From Paenibacillus allorhizosphaerae (GTDB lineage Bacteria > Bacillota > Bacilli > Paenibacillales > NBRC-103111): 64,000 nt of DNA. The translations under genes were made by a program, and so were the position numbers. Every line of letters begins with the position of its first letter. Positions within the stretch are counted from its first letter, which is position 1. Below the pieces are notes generated by a model. That model saw only the letters and a program-made list of their open reading frames with translations, ran no database searches and was not told where the DNA came from. Below, in pieces: positions 17,449-25,609 of the stretch. The stretch is from assembly GCF_910594985.1 (NCBI RefSeq), contig NZ_CAJVCE010000010.1:208465-272464 (forward strand). The letters run 5' to 3'.

Positions 17449-18451
17449 CCTTTATATTCATGAAGTGACGCGTAGGCTACCTGAAAAAAATCGTGCAGAC
17501 ATTGCGCTTGAGCTGCGTTCGACGATTGAAGATATGCTGCCGGATGAGTATTCGGAGCAAGACATCAAGTCCACCCTATCGAAGCTTGGAAATCCGGCAA
17601 TTCTTGCAAATGGTTACCTGGATCGACCGATGCATTTAATCGGACCGCGTTTTTATGATCTGTATATCCAGTTGCTAAAAATGATTTTGCCTGTATCCAT
17701 AGCGATTTCCATCGTTTCCGTCATAGCGAATCGTGTGATCGCATACGACGGGAGCGAAGCGGTGCTGAACGTCATACTCGATACGATTGGGCATGGAATT
17801 TGGAGTATTTTGAGTGGAGCGATTCAAGTGTTTTTCTGGTTAACGATCGTGTTCGCTTTCCTGGAACGCACTTCGCATCCAAAAGCCAATATTACCTGCA
17901 CCTCTCATTTCAAAGAATGGGAGCCTGATGATTTGAACAAAATCCCCTTTATCCCTAAAGAAAAGGCGATTTCCAAAGGGGAAGTGTTCGGCAGTTTACT
18001 GTGGACGGCCATCTGGGCATCCGTTTATTTTAACGCCGCCCATCTGGTGGGCGTGTATGAGAAAGGACAGGATGGCCTTATTTTCGTAACACCTACTTTC
18101 AATCAAGAAGTGCTTCTTTCCTATTGGCCGCTCGTCGTCATCGTAATCGGTCTTGAGGCGGCCTCGGCCATCTATAAATGGACTACCGCGCAGTGGACCC
18201 GAAAAGTCGCCTTACTAAACGCTGCGTTCCATCTCGTATCCTCCATCATATTTATTGTCGTTATTAGCGACTCCCGATTGTTCAATACCGCCTTCGTATC
18301 GTACATGACGGATTTATTTACAATGACGGACGAAACGAAAAACGGGATCTACGGGCTGGTTGTCTTTATATTCGTGATCTTCGCAGTGATCGACGCCTAT
18401 CAAGGCTTTCGCAAAGCAAATGGGCACCGAAACAAAAAGTTGAATCTTTGA
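17435..18451 (+). CDS. HAAS-domain membrane protein
   Basis: 338 aa. Residues 1-60 (IDLYIHEVTRRLPEKNRADIALELRSTIEDML and SKLGNPAILANGYLDRP region) form a HAAS signalling domain, commonly encoded beside PadR regulators. Six hydrophobic segments follow (LLKMILPVSIAISIVSV, GAIQVFFWLTIVFAFLE, and others) for a membrane-embedded C-terminal part. It may act as sensor or effector for the PadR system; the ligand is unknown. TTG start at 17435 lies inside the padR reading frame, with AAAGGAGAGG just upstream. A terminator follows. Confidence 0.85.
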   Translation: MNLIDLYIHEVTRRLPEKNRADIALELRSTIEDMLPDEYSEQDIKSTLSKLGNPAILANGYLDRPMHLIGPRFYDLYIQLLKMILPVSIAISIVSVIANRVIAYDGSEAVLNVILDTIGHGIWSILSGAIQVFFWLTIVFAFLERTSHPKANITCTSHFKEWEPDDLNKIPFIPKEKAISKGEVFGSLLWTAIWASVYFNAAHLVGVYEKGQDGLIFVTPTFNQEVLLSYWPLVVIVIGLEAASAIYKWTTAQWTRKVALLNAAFHLVSSIIFIVVISDSRLFNTAFVSYMTDLFTMTDETKNGIYGLVVFIFVIFAVIDAYQGFRKANGHRNKKLNL

Positions 18452-18457
18452 AAATAC

Positions 18458-18487
18458 AAAAGCCACTTCGATCCGAAGTGGCTTTTT
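18458..18487 (+). terminator. Strong intrinsic terminator
   Basis: Arms AAAGCCACTTCG 18459-18470 and CGAAGTGGCTTT 18474-18485, three-base loop, T run. Ends the padR-HAAS operon. Confidence 0.92.
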
Positions 18488-18598
18488 CATCAACAAATGA
18501 GGATTCAGGTGATGTCATGCCGGAGAGCCTCTACAATATTCCGGGTCGAATCGTCGTTATTTTTGCTGCTGCAAGTTCCCCGCTACCCGCCCCCCGCA

Positions 18599-18628
18599 TT
18601 GTACGATTCAAGATGGATCTGCTATACT
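18599..18628 (+). promoter_or_regulatory. Candidate sigma-A promoter for the erm transcript
   Basis: TTGTAC at 18599-18604 and TATACT at 18623-18628 with an 18 bp spacer. It would place the transcript start about 45 nt before the leader peptide. Confidence 0.55.
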
Positions 18629-18679
18629 GGGAACTGTACTTCCCTATGAACCTAATGATCAAGGAGGTTCCTCCTTTTT

Positions 18680-18712
18680 ATGTGCGGCATGGCATTTATT
18701 CGTATAAGGTAG
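18680..18712 (+). CDS. Erm leader peptide MCGMAFIRIR
   Basis: Ten-codon frame ATG 18680 to TAG 18712, encoding MCGMAFIRIR. A perfect AAGGAGG (18661-18667) precedes it at 12 nt. It ends in Arg-Ile-Arg, an Arg/Lys-x-Arg/Lys motif of the kind at which macrolide-bound ribosomes stall in ErmD-type leaders (RLR in the ErmD leader). It lies between a promoter and an attenuator-like hairpin, 109 bp before the erm start. Role inferred from sequence plus known Erm leader biology. Confidence 0.65.
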   Translation: MCGMAFIRIR

Positions 18713-18727
18713 TTTAAGGTACAGAAC

Positions 18728-18747
18728 AATGGTCCCTACCATTTTTT
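18728..18747 (+). terminator. Attenuator hairpin in the erm leader
   Basis: AATGGT 18728-18733 pairs with ACCATT 18738-18743, followed by T. Alternative pairings exist: CCATTT (18739-18744) with AAATGG (18751-18756), and GGTAG inside the leader frame (18708-18712) with CTACC (18736-18740). Mutually exclusive hairpins just after a stalling peptide suggest transcription attenuation. Confidence 0.5.
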
Positions 18748-18820
18748 ATGAAATGGCTCGGGTCTATTTGGGCTGTGCCTTTTTCATTCCTTATTACGAA
18801 TGAATGAGGTGCTTTTTTTC

Positions 18821-19693
18821 GTGTCCAAAAATAAAGAAACGCATCGCGGAACGTTCGGGGTATCGCCTAACTTTTCAGCGCAGCATCTATTGATCAATAA
18901 ACGATTGATTCATGATTTGATTGATCTTGCGAACATCATGCCGTGCGACACAGTGCTCGATATCGGTGCGGGGGCGGGAGCCATTACATTCCCGCTGGCG
19001 GAGAAAGCGGCCACCGTGCTGGCCATAGAAAACGATCCTGTTTACGTCACAAAATTAGCAAGCAAGCTGCGGGAAGGAACGAACATTCGTATCAAGCCGG
19101 TTGATTTTTTACGGTTGGACCTTCCCGGGAAACCTTTCTCCGTCGTCTCCAACATTCCGTACTCGATTACAACGCCGATACTCGGCAAACTGCTGGACCA
19201 ACCCACGGTACCGCTGCAGCGTGCCGTACTCGTCATAGAGCACGGGGCAGCCAAACGTTTCACCGCGTCCCCCATAACGGACCCGCGCATTCTGAAATGG
19301 CGCATGTGGTTTGATATCCGGATCGTTTGCACCGTATCGCCCGATCATTTTTCACCGCGGCCCCGCGTGAATTCGGCGGTCGTTGCTATAAGCCGAAAGA
19401 AGAATCCCGCTGTTCCGCCGCAGCATCATGCAAAATTCGCGGCGCTTGCCGCGTATGGGCTATCGCGTCCGCAGCTTCCGTTTTTTGCAGCCTTGGCGGA
19501 CATTTTTTCAGCTCCGCAAATGGCACGGCTCGTGAAAGCGCTCGGAATCGAGCGAACCCAGCCTATCGGGGCGCTCCGCGAACAACAGTGGGGAACATTG
19601 CTGCTGGCCATGCTTCAGCATGTCGAGCCTCACCGATGGCCGAAAATGCCGAAAATGGCGAAGAACGTTACACGGAAAAAGAAACGGCGGTGA
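18821..19693 (+). CDS. erm: 23S rRNA adenine N6-methyltransferase, ErmD class
   Basis: 290 aa. Dimethylates A2058 of 23S rRNA, giving macrolide-lincosamide-streptogramin B resistance. The N terminus HRGTFGVSPNFSAQHLL resembles ErmD/ErmK (SPNFSGQHL). SAM motif I DIGAGAG is at residues 47-53, the acidic residue in AIEND, and the catalytic NIPY at 111-114. RFTASPITDPRILKWRMWFD and DHFSPRPRVNSAVV follow the ErmD pattern, and the long basic tail HRWPKMPKMAKNVTRKKKRR also matches that class. GTG 18821 has GAGGTG 9 nt upstream; an in-frame ATG at 18800 lacks a site. Flanked by terminators, it is a single gene behind its leader peptide. Confidence 0.9.
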   Translation: MSKNKETHRGTFGVSPNFSAQHLLINKRLIHDLIDLANIMPCDTVLDIGAGAGAITFPLAEKAATVLAIENDPVYVTKLASKLREGTNIRIKPVDFLRLDLPGKPFSVVSNIPYSITTPILGKLLDQPTVPLQRAVLVIEHGAAKRFTASPITDPRILKWRMWFDIRIVCTVSPDHFSPRPRVNSAVVAISRKKNPAVPPQHHAKFAALAAYGLSRPQLPFFAALADIFSAPQMARLVKALGIERTQPIGALREQQWGTLLLAMLQHVEPHRWPKMPKMAKNVTRKKKRR

Positions 19694-19739
19694 CAGGAAC
19701 CACGCAATAGAAATTCCATCGTAAATGGATGAAACGCAG

Positions 19740-19774
19740 CTTCCCTGACCGAAACTGGCAGGGAAGTTATTTTA
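19740..19774 (+). terminator. Intrinsic terminator after erm
   Basis: Arms CTTCCCTG 19740-19747 and CAGGGAAG 19759-19766, followed by TTATTTTAT. Confidence 0.75.
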
Positions 19775-19809
19775 TGATAGCGATATCACCTATTCGAGGA
19801 GACGTCATA

Positions 19810-20544
19810 ATGAACCCTACTGTTACCGAAGAGCAAAGTTTGGAATCGATCGGCTTCGTATTTATTCACGGCGCAGGATTGAACAGCGGAATATGGAAGA
19901 CAGTCGCCAATCAACTGGAGTATCCGTATTTGCTAGTCGATTTCCCGCAGCGGCAAAGCCCGAAAGCCATGCGGCATCACCTGACGCTTCACGATTACAC
20001 CACCCATATCCAAAAACAAATCGAAGCTTGGAAAGTAAAAAAATTTGTCATCGTCGCGCATTCGTTAGGCGGTATCCCCGCGCTTCAGATCGCCTCGGCG
20101 ATGCAGGATCGACTGGCAGGCTTTGCCGCAGTCGGAGCAGCCATCCCGGCAAACGGCGGTTCATTTCTTTCCATCATGCCGCCTGCAAAACGCGCCATGA
20201 TGCATGTTCTTTTGCGCGTATTCGGCACGCAGCCCCCGGAATCGGCCATACGCAGCGGGCTTTGCAACGACCTGACCGCGGAACAGACGGAGGAAATCGT
20301 TCGCGGCTTCGCACCGGAATCGATTAGAGTCTATACGGATCGGACCGAAGCCCCCATCCCGAACGCCCCGAAACTGTATGTCAAGTTAACCAATGACCGG
20401 GAGTTCGGATTGCCCCAGCAAGACCGCATCATATCCCATCTCGCCCCGGACCACGTCGAGCTACTGGATGCAGGACATTTGCCGATGCTCAGCAAGCCGA
20501 ACGAGTTACACCGCGCGCTGACGGACTTTTTAGCCCGCATTTAG
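19810..20544 (+). CDS. Alpha/beta hydrolase
   Basis: 244 aa hydrolase-fold protein. FVFIHGAGLNSGIW gives the oxyanion HG region, VIVAHSLGGIPA the nucleophile elbow G/AxSxG (Ser in AHSLG), and VELLDAGHLPMLSKP the catalytic His; an acidic residue is expected in LTNDREFG. The family includes esterases and methyl-ester hydrolases close to plant MES/HNL-type proteins, so the substrate is open. Start ATG 19810 follows GAGGAG at 8 nt; an upstream in-frame ATG at 19729 overlaps the erm terminator and was rejected. Confidence 0.85.
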   Translation: MNPTVTEEQSLESIGFVFIHGAGLNSGIWKTVANQLEYPYLLVDFPQRQSPKAMRHHLTLHDYTTHIQKQIEAWKVKKFVIVAHSLGGIPALQIASAMQDRLAGFAAVGAAIPANGGSFLSIMPPAKRAMMHVLLRVFGTQPPESAIRSGLCNDLTAEQTEEIVRGFAPESIRVYTDRTEAPIPNAPKLYVKLTNDREFGLPQQDRIISHLAPDHVELLDAGHLPMLSKPNELHRALTDFLARI

Positions 20545-20609
20545 CCGTTCCATAAAACAGCAATTTATGATAATATATCCTCTTTAGATCTTATCGGGAG
20601 GTATTTGGC

Positions 20610-21056
20610 GTGAGCGAGCTTATGCAAGTCAGAGTGACGGGAATTATTGTGGAGAACGATCATATCTTAGCGGTCAAACAGAAAGTAACGGCGGGCCGAG
20701 AATGGTCTTTGCCCGGCGGGCGGGTCGAGCGAGGAGAAACGCTGGAGCAGGCGGTCATTCGAGAGATGGAGGAAGAAACGGGAATCGCAACCAAAGTCAT
20801 CAAGCTTCTGTACGTATGCGATAAGCCGGATGCCGATCCTTCCTTGCTGCACATCACCTTCTTATTGGAGCGGCTTCACGGCGAGCTGCGCCTGCCTTCC
20901 AACGAATTTGATCGCAATCCGATCCAAGACGTAGCGATGATCCCTGTGCATAGGCTGGAGGCGTATGGATTTTCGGAAAAATTCATGAAGCTGGTTCAGG
21001 ACGGATTCCCTGAGGCCGGGAGCTATCAGGGGTTAAAGCGCAATATCGGGCTGTAA
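20610..21056 (+). CDS. Nudix hydrolase
   Basis: 148 aa. The Nudix box GGRVERGETLEQAVIREMEEE (GX5EX7REUXEEXGU) is complete, so a Mg-dependent nucleoside-diphosphate-linked substrate is hydrolysed. The substrate cannot be predicted. GTG 20610 has GGGAGG about 9 nt upstream. The histidine phosphatase gene starts 15 bp after its stop, so the two are probably one operon for small phosphate-ester clean-up. Confidence 0.92.
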   Translation: MSELMQVRVTGIIVENDHILAVKQKVTAGREWSLPGGRVERGETLEQAVIREMEEETGIATKVIKLLYVCDKPDADPSLLHITFLLERLHGELRLPSNEFDRNPIQDVAMIPVHRLEAYGFSEKFMKLVQDGFPEAGSYQGLKRNIGL

Positions 21057-21071
21057 CAAAGGAGTGATCTT

Positions 21072-21623
21072 ATGAAGAAAATATACGTCATCAGACATTG
21101 CAAGGCTGAAGGGCAGGCCGCCGGCGCCCCGTTAACAGAGACCGGACTGAAGCAAGCGGCGCTGCTTGCCGATTTCCTTTCCGATCGGGACATCGATTCG
21201 ATTACTTCCAGCCCCTTCGAAAGGGCGTACCGGACCATCGAGCCATTAGCCCTACGATTGCGTCTCCCTATCGCAACAGACGACCGATTAGCCGAACGGG
21301 TGTTGTCGGTTCGCCAGCATCCCGACTGGCGCGAGCGGCTTCGTTCAACATACGATGACATGGACCTTTGTTTTGAAGGGGGCGAGTCCAGTCGTACGGC
21401 CATGGGCCGGGCCGCTAACGTTGTCAAAGAAGCGCTCGCCAGCGAGCATCGCAATATCGCGGTCGTCTCGCACGGCAATCTGATCTCGCTGCTGCTGAAA
21501 CAGTTTGACGAGCGGATCGGTTATGCGGAATGGGAAGCATTGACCAATCCCGATGTGTATCTTCTCTCGTTCTCCGCCCCGCTCCAGCATCCCCCTGACA
21601 TACGCCGTATATGGACAGATTGA
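21072..21623 (+). CDS. Histidine phosphatase family protein (phosphoglycerate mutase-like)
   Basis: 183 aa. The N-terminal IRHCKAEGQ carries the phospho-accepting His in a variant RHC (usually RHG) motif. TSSPFERAYRT has the second Arg, and VVSHGNLISLLL the second catalytic His. Members dephosphorylate sugar phosphates, nucleotides or similar. AAAGGAGTG is 6-7 nt before ATG 21072. Co-transcribed with the Nudix gene; converges with the P-loop kinase gene. Confidence 0.88.
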   Translation: MKKIYVIRHCKAEGQAAGAPLTETGLKQAALLADFLSDRDIDSITSSPFERAYRTIEPLALRLRLPIATDDRLAERVLSVRQHPDWRERLRSTYDDMDLCFEGGESSRTAMGRAANVVKEALASEHRNIAVVSHGNLISLLLKQFDERIGYAEWEALTNPDVYLLSFSAPLQHPPDIRRIWTD

Positions 21624-21679
21624 CCGCGCGGGCTCGAACCGCGATGGCTTTATGGCACGATCATGCCGCTAGGATCTGA

Positions 21680-22222
21680 TCATTCGATCATCGCTTCCCT
21701 CGGTGCTCGATGCCATATTTCATCGACCGTTTGTTCAGGCGTCAGCCCGGATGAATCGATCCACATGCCGATCCGCGGCGTTTCCTTTCGCAGCACATCG
21801 TCCAGATCGGCTACGGTCCATATGCCGTAGCCTGTTTTGGTACGCGAAGCTTCTCTCGCTGCAACCACGTCCGCTCTCGGGCACAGGACGACAACATATA
21901 ACGGCCGGCTCCGGACATAAGCAATAAAGTCATGCAGCAGCGGCCCGATCACGACGTCCTGCATAACGACGGAAAAGCCGTTTTCGCAGTAGGTGTCCGC
22001 AGCTTGCGCCGTTAACCGGTACCGCAGACGAAGCTGCTCCAGCTGCCGCTCGTCGGCGTTCGGATGCACCTCTTGCCGATCGTTCACGATCATCTTGCGG
22101 AACAAGTCCCCTCTCAAATGAACCGACGAAGCCAATCGTTCCGACAGCAGCTGTGCGACGGTCGATTTCCCGCTGGCCATGATGCCGGTTATGAGCACCA
22201 TCCGTTGTTCGCTCCATGCCAT
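21680..22222 (-). CDS. P-loop kinase-like ATP-binding protein
   Basis: 180 aa with Walker A GIMASGKST (residues about 13-21), a lid-like Arg-rich region (CPRADVVAAREASRTKTG) and a possible acceptor-binding LRGDLFRKM. Fits the AAA_33/adenylate-kinase-like group of small-molecule kinases, related to chloramphenicol phosphotransferase and shikimate-kinase-like proteins. The acceptor is unknown. ATG 22222, with a GGGAATAACGC stretch before it (AGGAGGGG about 10 nt upstream). Confidence 0.8.
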   Translation of the reverse strand: MAWSEQRMVLITGIMASGKSTVAQLLSERLASSVHLRGDLFRKMIVNDRQEVHPNADERQLEQLRLRYRLTAQAADTYCENGFSVVMQDVVIGPLLHDFIAYVRSRPLYVVVLCPRADVVAAREASRTKTGYGIWTVADLDDVLRKETPRIGMWIDSSGLTPEQTVDEIWHRAPREAMIE

Positions 22223-22277
22223 GCGTTATTCCCCTCCTGCCTCATTTTCTCTAAAGATGTACTTCCTATCAGTATAG

Positions 22278-22442
22278 TTATTTTTCCCCGCCGGTTGTAG
22301 GAATCGTTACGTTATACTTAAACTCTCCGACAGCACCCAGACGCTCCATTCGCAAATAAAGTTCCAAATCGCCGGTACGCGGCTCTCGTTGCAAGCGCTT
22401 AGCATCAGCACTGCTGCTCAGCTCCGATGAATCGGGCGTCAG
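22278..22442 (-). pseudogene. Possible gene remnant (C-terminal coding fragment)
   Basis: On the minus strand 54 codons remain open from after a TGA to a TAA at 22278-22280, reading ...REPRTGDLELYLRMERLG then EFKYNVTIPTTGGEK. The composition looks like real protein, without rare-codon runs, but there is no start or ribosome site and the family is not recognised. It may be the tail of a deleted gene. Confidence 0.3.
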
Positions 22443-22650
22443 TCAGATGAGCATAACATATTATATAGTAGTAACTTAATGGATGCCGTTTTTCGCAAAA
22501 AGAATCAGTAATATTTATCCAATAACTACCTATATAAGGGAGTATATATCCCATCGGCACCTGCAAATCGCGTCAGAAAAGCATTTCCTGTTGGCAAATT
22601 GTTCGTTTTAAAGTAATCTTGATAGATGACGGGCGATATATGGATATCCC

Positions 22651-22684
22651 ACCCTATTCGCAGTAATCGCGAATGGGGGTTTTA
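22651..22684 (+). terminator. Terminator-like hairpin upstream of the SEC-C gene
   Basis: CCCTATTCGC (22652-22661) pairs with GCGAATGGGG (22669-22678, one G-T pair), followed by TTTT. No intact plus-strand gene precedes it for over 1 kb, so it is either an orphan terminator or an attenuator in the 5' leader of the SEC-C gene 25 bp downstream. The 430 bp to its left hold only the possible remnant above. Confidence 0.5.
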
Positions 22685-22708
22685 ACTGTTCGGAAAGGAT
22701 GAGTAAGC

Positions 22709-23914
22709 ATGGTCAAGAGCCTGAATGCAGCCGACCAGAAGAGGCTGCTGGAAGCCTTGGAGAAGGCCAAAGAAACAAGAAAAAAAATGGGGGCTAAGGA
22801 AGAGGAGCAGCGCTGGCTGCCGTTCGAAGAACCGCTCGACCTCGCCAATTGCCTTGGGAAATTGACAAAGAACGAATTGTCGACCATTCGGGGCCATTTG
22901 GATATAAAAGGAGTAAGCTCGCTGAAGAAGCAGGAGCTCATCGAGAAGCTGGTAGACAAACTGTCGGCCATGCTGCCCGTTCTGCTTGGCAAAATGGATG
23001 AAACCCGTTACCGGATTTTGAAGCAAGTCGCAAGCCGCGGCGGTCGTGCCTTGCTTCTCCTTGAACCGCAGCAGCTCGATTACTTCAAGCAGCGGGGCTT
23101 GCTCTTCACGGGAACGTATAAAGGAAAACGCACCCTGCTCATGCCCCAGCCGCTCGCAAAGAGCTTCGAAGCAGCGGACAGCCCCTCCCTTCGCGAGACG
23201 GTTCACCGAAACACGGAATGGATTCAGCTCACGCAAGGGATGCTGTTTAACTATGGCACGCTCAACATTGCCGAGCTGGACAGCTTGATGAAGCAGCATA
23301 CGGGCACGAATCTGAATTTGGATGCGTATGTAACGGTCATAGAGGACTCCTTGCCATTCTATAATGGTATCAAGCGAAGCGCTCAAGGGTACTCTCATAT
23401 TCGCGTTTGGGACGATGAAAAAGTGAAACAGGAGCACCAGTCCAGACCCGATTTGCCGTTCTATCCGTTCACGAAGTCCCAGTTGAAGCTGGCCGGTGAA
23501 CCCGATTTCGTCGACCGGAATGCTACATTCCAAGCCTTTTTCGATTTCATCAAGAATCATTATGAAATATCGTCCGACGAGGCAGACCATCTCGTGGAAG
23601 AATGCGTATATGCCATCCGGAACGGGGAGTTGCCCAATCGGCTGCTCGAATATATGCAATCCCAGATGGACATCAACGACCTGGAACTGCTCAAAGCGTT
23701 TATGGCGCATATTATGATGCTTCACAATTCGACCCGGCAATGGGATCTCAAAGGATACGCGCCCGACGATCTCTCCGCTTCCCGCAACGGGAAATCCCCG
23801 ACACAACCAACGGCCAAAGCGGACGTAATCGATCTGGCGGCGAAAAAAAACGTGGGCAGAAACGACCCTTGTCCTTGCGGCAGCGGAAAAAAATATAAGA
23901 AATGCTGCGGATAA
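22709..23914 (+). CDS. SEC-C zinc-motif protein with SAP-like region
   Basis: 401 aa. The C terminus [17 protein letters not shown] is a complete SEC-C zinc-binding motif (as at the end of SecA). Residues about 50-90 ([30 protein letters not shown]) look like a SAP/Rho-N helix-extension-helix nucleic-acid-binding unit. The middle is a long alpha-helical region of unknown fold, with a Pro/Thr linker before the zinc motif. Such proteins are common in Paenibacillus; the function is not established, but a chaperone, ribosome or nucleic-acid contact is plausible. AAAGGATGAG is 6-7 nt from ATG 22709. Confidence 0.82.
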   Translation: MVKSLNAADQKRLLEALEKAKETRKKMGAKEEEQRWLPFEEPLDLANCLGKLTKNELSTIRGHLDIKGVSSLKKQELIEKLVDKLSAMLPVLLGKMDETRYRILKQVASRGGRALLLLEPQQLDYFKQRGLLFTGTYKGKRTLLMPQPLAKSFEAADSPSLRETVHRNTEWIQLTQGMLFNYGTLNIAELDSLMKQHTGTNLNLDAYVTVIEDSLPFYNGIKRSAQGYSHIRVWDDEKVKQEHQSRPDLPFYPFTKSQLKLAGEPDFVDRNATFQAFFDFIKNHYEISSDEADHLVEECVYAIRNGELPNRLLEYMQSQMDINDLELLKAFMAHIMMLHNSTRQWDLKGYAPDDLSASRNGKSPTQPTAKADVIDLAAKKNVGRNDPCPCGSGKKYKKCCG

Positions 23915-23959
23915 GTAATCGATGATTCCTACTAAGGATAGGTGGAGAACAAAATAAAT

Positions 23960-25366
23960 ATGCAATCACAAGCAGCCGGCAAAAACAATGAAGACGCGGC
24001 GCCGTCAAACCGGCTCGTTCAGGCGCTTTGTTTCGTGCTTTTTTTCTCGGTGATGAACGCTACGATGTTTAATGTGGCTTTGCCGGACATTGCTGCGGAG
24101 TTCCGGCTCGCACCTTCTGCGGTAAGCTGGACCGTCACCGGCTATTCCGTTCTGTATGCGCTCGGTTCTTTGCTGTTCGGCAAGCTGGCCGATAAATATC
24201 CACTCAAGCAGCTGATTACCATCGGTTTGCTGCTGTTTTCCGGCGCGTCCGCCGTCGGTTTTTTCGCCGATTCGTATGCGCTCGTGCTTGTGTGCCGGCT
24301 GGTACAGGCGGCTGGCGCATCCTGCGTCCCGGCTTTGGTGATGCTTATTCCGGTGCGGTTTTTCCCTCCGGAACAGCGGGGCCGGGTCATGGGCGTGATC
24401 GCATCGACCATCGCTTTCTCCTCCGGACTCGGTCCGATTGTCGGCGGATTTATCGCAGGTCATTTTCATTGGAACGGTCTGTTTCTCATTTCGCTGCTTG
24501 CGCCGGTCGCGCTGCCGTTCATCCGCAAGTCGCTCCCGCACGAGGAAGTTCGTACGGGGGAAAAAGTGGATTTGATCGGGGCGGGGATGCTTGGGGCAAG
24601 CGTCGCTTCGTTCATGCTGTCGGTCACTCAGTTTAGCCTGGCTTGGCTTGCCGCAAGCGCCGTTCTGGCGGCATGCTTCTTCTTGCGAGTTCGCAAAGCT
24701 CCCCACCCGTTCATCCGGTTGTCTTTGTTTCGTATTCCCGGCTTCGTTCACGGCCTGATTATCAGCTTCATCGCTTTATTCTCGGTATTCGGCATTTTTC
24801 TAACGACACCCATGATGTTAAAAGCGATGCATAACCTGGATGCGCAAGCCATCGGCTTTGTTTTGTTTCCAGCGGCCATGCTTGCTGCGGTGATGGGACG
24901 GCTCGGCGGCAAGCTGACCGATTCCCGGGGCAGCCGGTTCGTGCTGCTGCTTGCGTTCAGCCTGTTCATTGCAGGTCTAGTGTGCCTTTCGTCGTTTACC
25001 GGCTTGTCGCCGTGGATCATCGCTTTTTGTCTGCCGCTGATCAATGTCTCGTTTACGTTCGCACAAGCCGCCTTGGCCAAAATCGTTTCCTCCACGCTGC
25101 CGCGCGAGCAAACCGGAATCGGTATGGGCGTATACAATCTGGTCAACTTTTTGTCCGGCGCCATCAGCGGAGCGGTATTGAGCAAAACGGTGGAGTTCGA
25201 CTGGGCCGCCTTGAACGTGAATGCCGTCGGAGCGTCTTCCACGTACGGAACCGTATATTTGATATTAGCCGGCATTCTTGTCGCCAACATCATTCTTGTA
25301 AGCATGAAGCTCGAAAAGCCGATTGACGCCGTTCGGACGATACAGCGGAGCAGCGCCAACGGGTAA
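23960..25366 (+). CDS. MFS drug:H+ antiporter, DHA2 family (14 helices)
   Basis: 468 aa major facilitator protein with about 14 hydrophobic helices. FFSVMNATMFNVALPDIAAEF and SAVSWTVTGYSVLYALGSL are typical of DHA2 members such as TetA(L)/TetA(K), followed by motif A GKLADKYPLKQL and motif C-like SSGLGPIVGGFIAGHFHW. An exporter of cationic drugs or tetracycline-like compounds is likely; the substrate is unproved. Start is uncertain: ATG 23960 has AGGTGGAG upstream at a long spacing; GTG 23942 is the alternative and adds six residues. It follows the SEC-C gene by 45 bp and is closed by a terminator. Confidence 0.88.
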   Translation: MQSQAAGKNNEDAAPSNRLVQALCFVLFFSVMNATMFNVALPDIAAEFRLAPSAVSWTVTGYSVLYALGSLLFGKLADKYPLKQLITIGLLLFSGASAVGFFADSYALVLVCRLVQAAGASCVPALVMLIPVRFFPPEQRGRVMGVIASTIAFSSGLGPIVGGFIAGHFHWNGLFLISLLAPVALPFIRKSLPHEEVRTGEKVDLIGAGMLGASVASFMLSVTQFSLAWLAASAVLAACFFLRVRKAPHPFIRLSLFRIPGFVHGLIISFIALFSVFGIFLTTPMMLKAMHNLDAQAIGFVLFPAAMLAAVMGRLGGKLTDSRGSRFVLLLAFSLFIAGLVCLSSFTGLSPWIIAFCLPLINVSFTFAQAALAKIVSSTLPREQTGIGMGVYNLVNFLSGAISGAVLSKTVEFDWAALNVNAVGASSTYGTVYLILAGILVANIILVSMKLEKPIDAVRTIQRSSANG

Positions 25367-25426
25367 ACGAACGATACACGTTAACGGCGACCATAACGAT
25401 TCAAAGCATGGATTCATGCATGAAAT

Positions 25427-25474
25427 AAAAAAATGAGCGCTTCCCGCTATCTTGGGAAGTGCTCATTTTTTTCG
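25427..25474 (+). terminator. Strong intrinsic terminator
   Basis: Arms AATGAGCGCTTCCC (25432-25445) and GGGAAGTGCTCATT (25454-25467) with one G-T pair, flanked by A and T runs; active in both directions, between the convergent MFS gene and mqnD. Confidence 0.92.
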
Positions 25475-25609
25475 TTTATCAACAATCGCTGCAGCCGTAA
25501 GGGATCGGTAGGTTCGCCGCAACGCCTTGGCAGAAGCGAGCGGAGTAGCGGCGATCAGCCGTCCGTCGATTGCGCCGCATGCTTACTTCTTCCCACTGCC
25601 GTCACCGTA

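Noticed and set aside
18448..18717. 89-codon frame before erm
   Set aside because: It crosses the padR-operon terminator and the erm promoter; the short leader peptide in another frame explains the region better.
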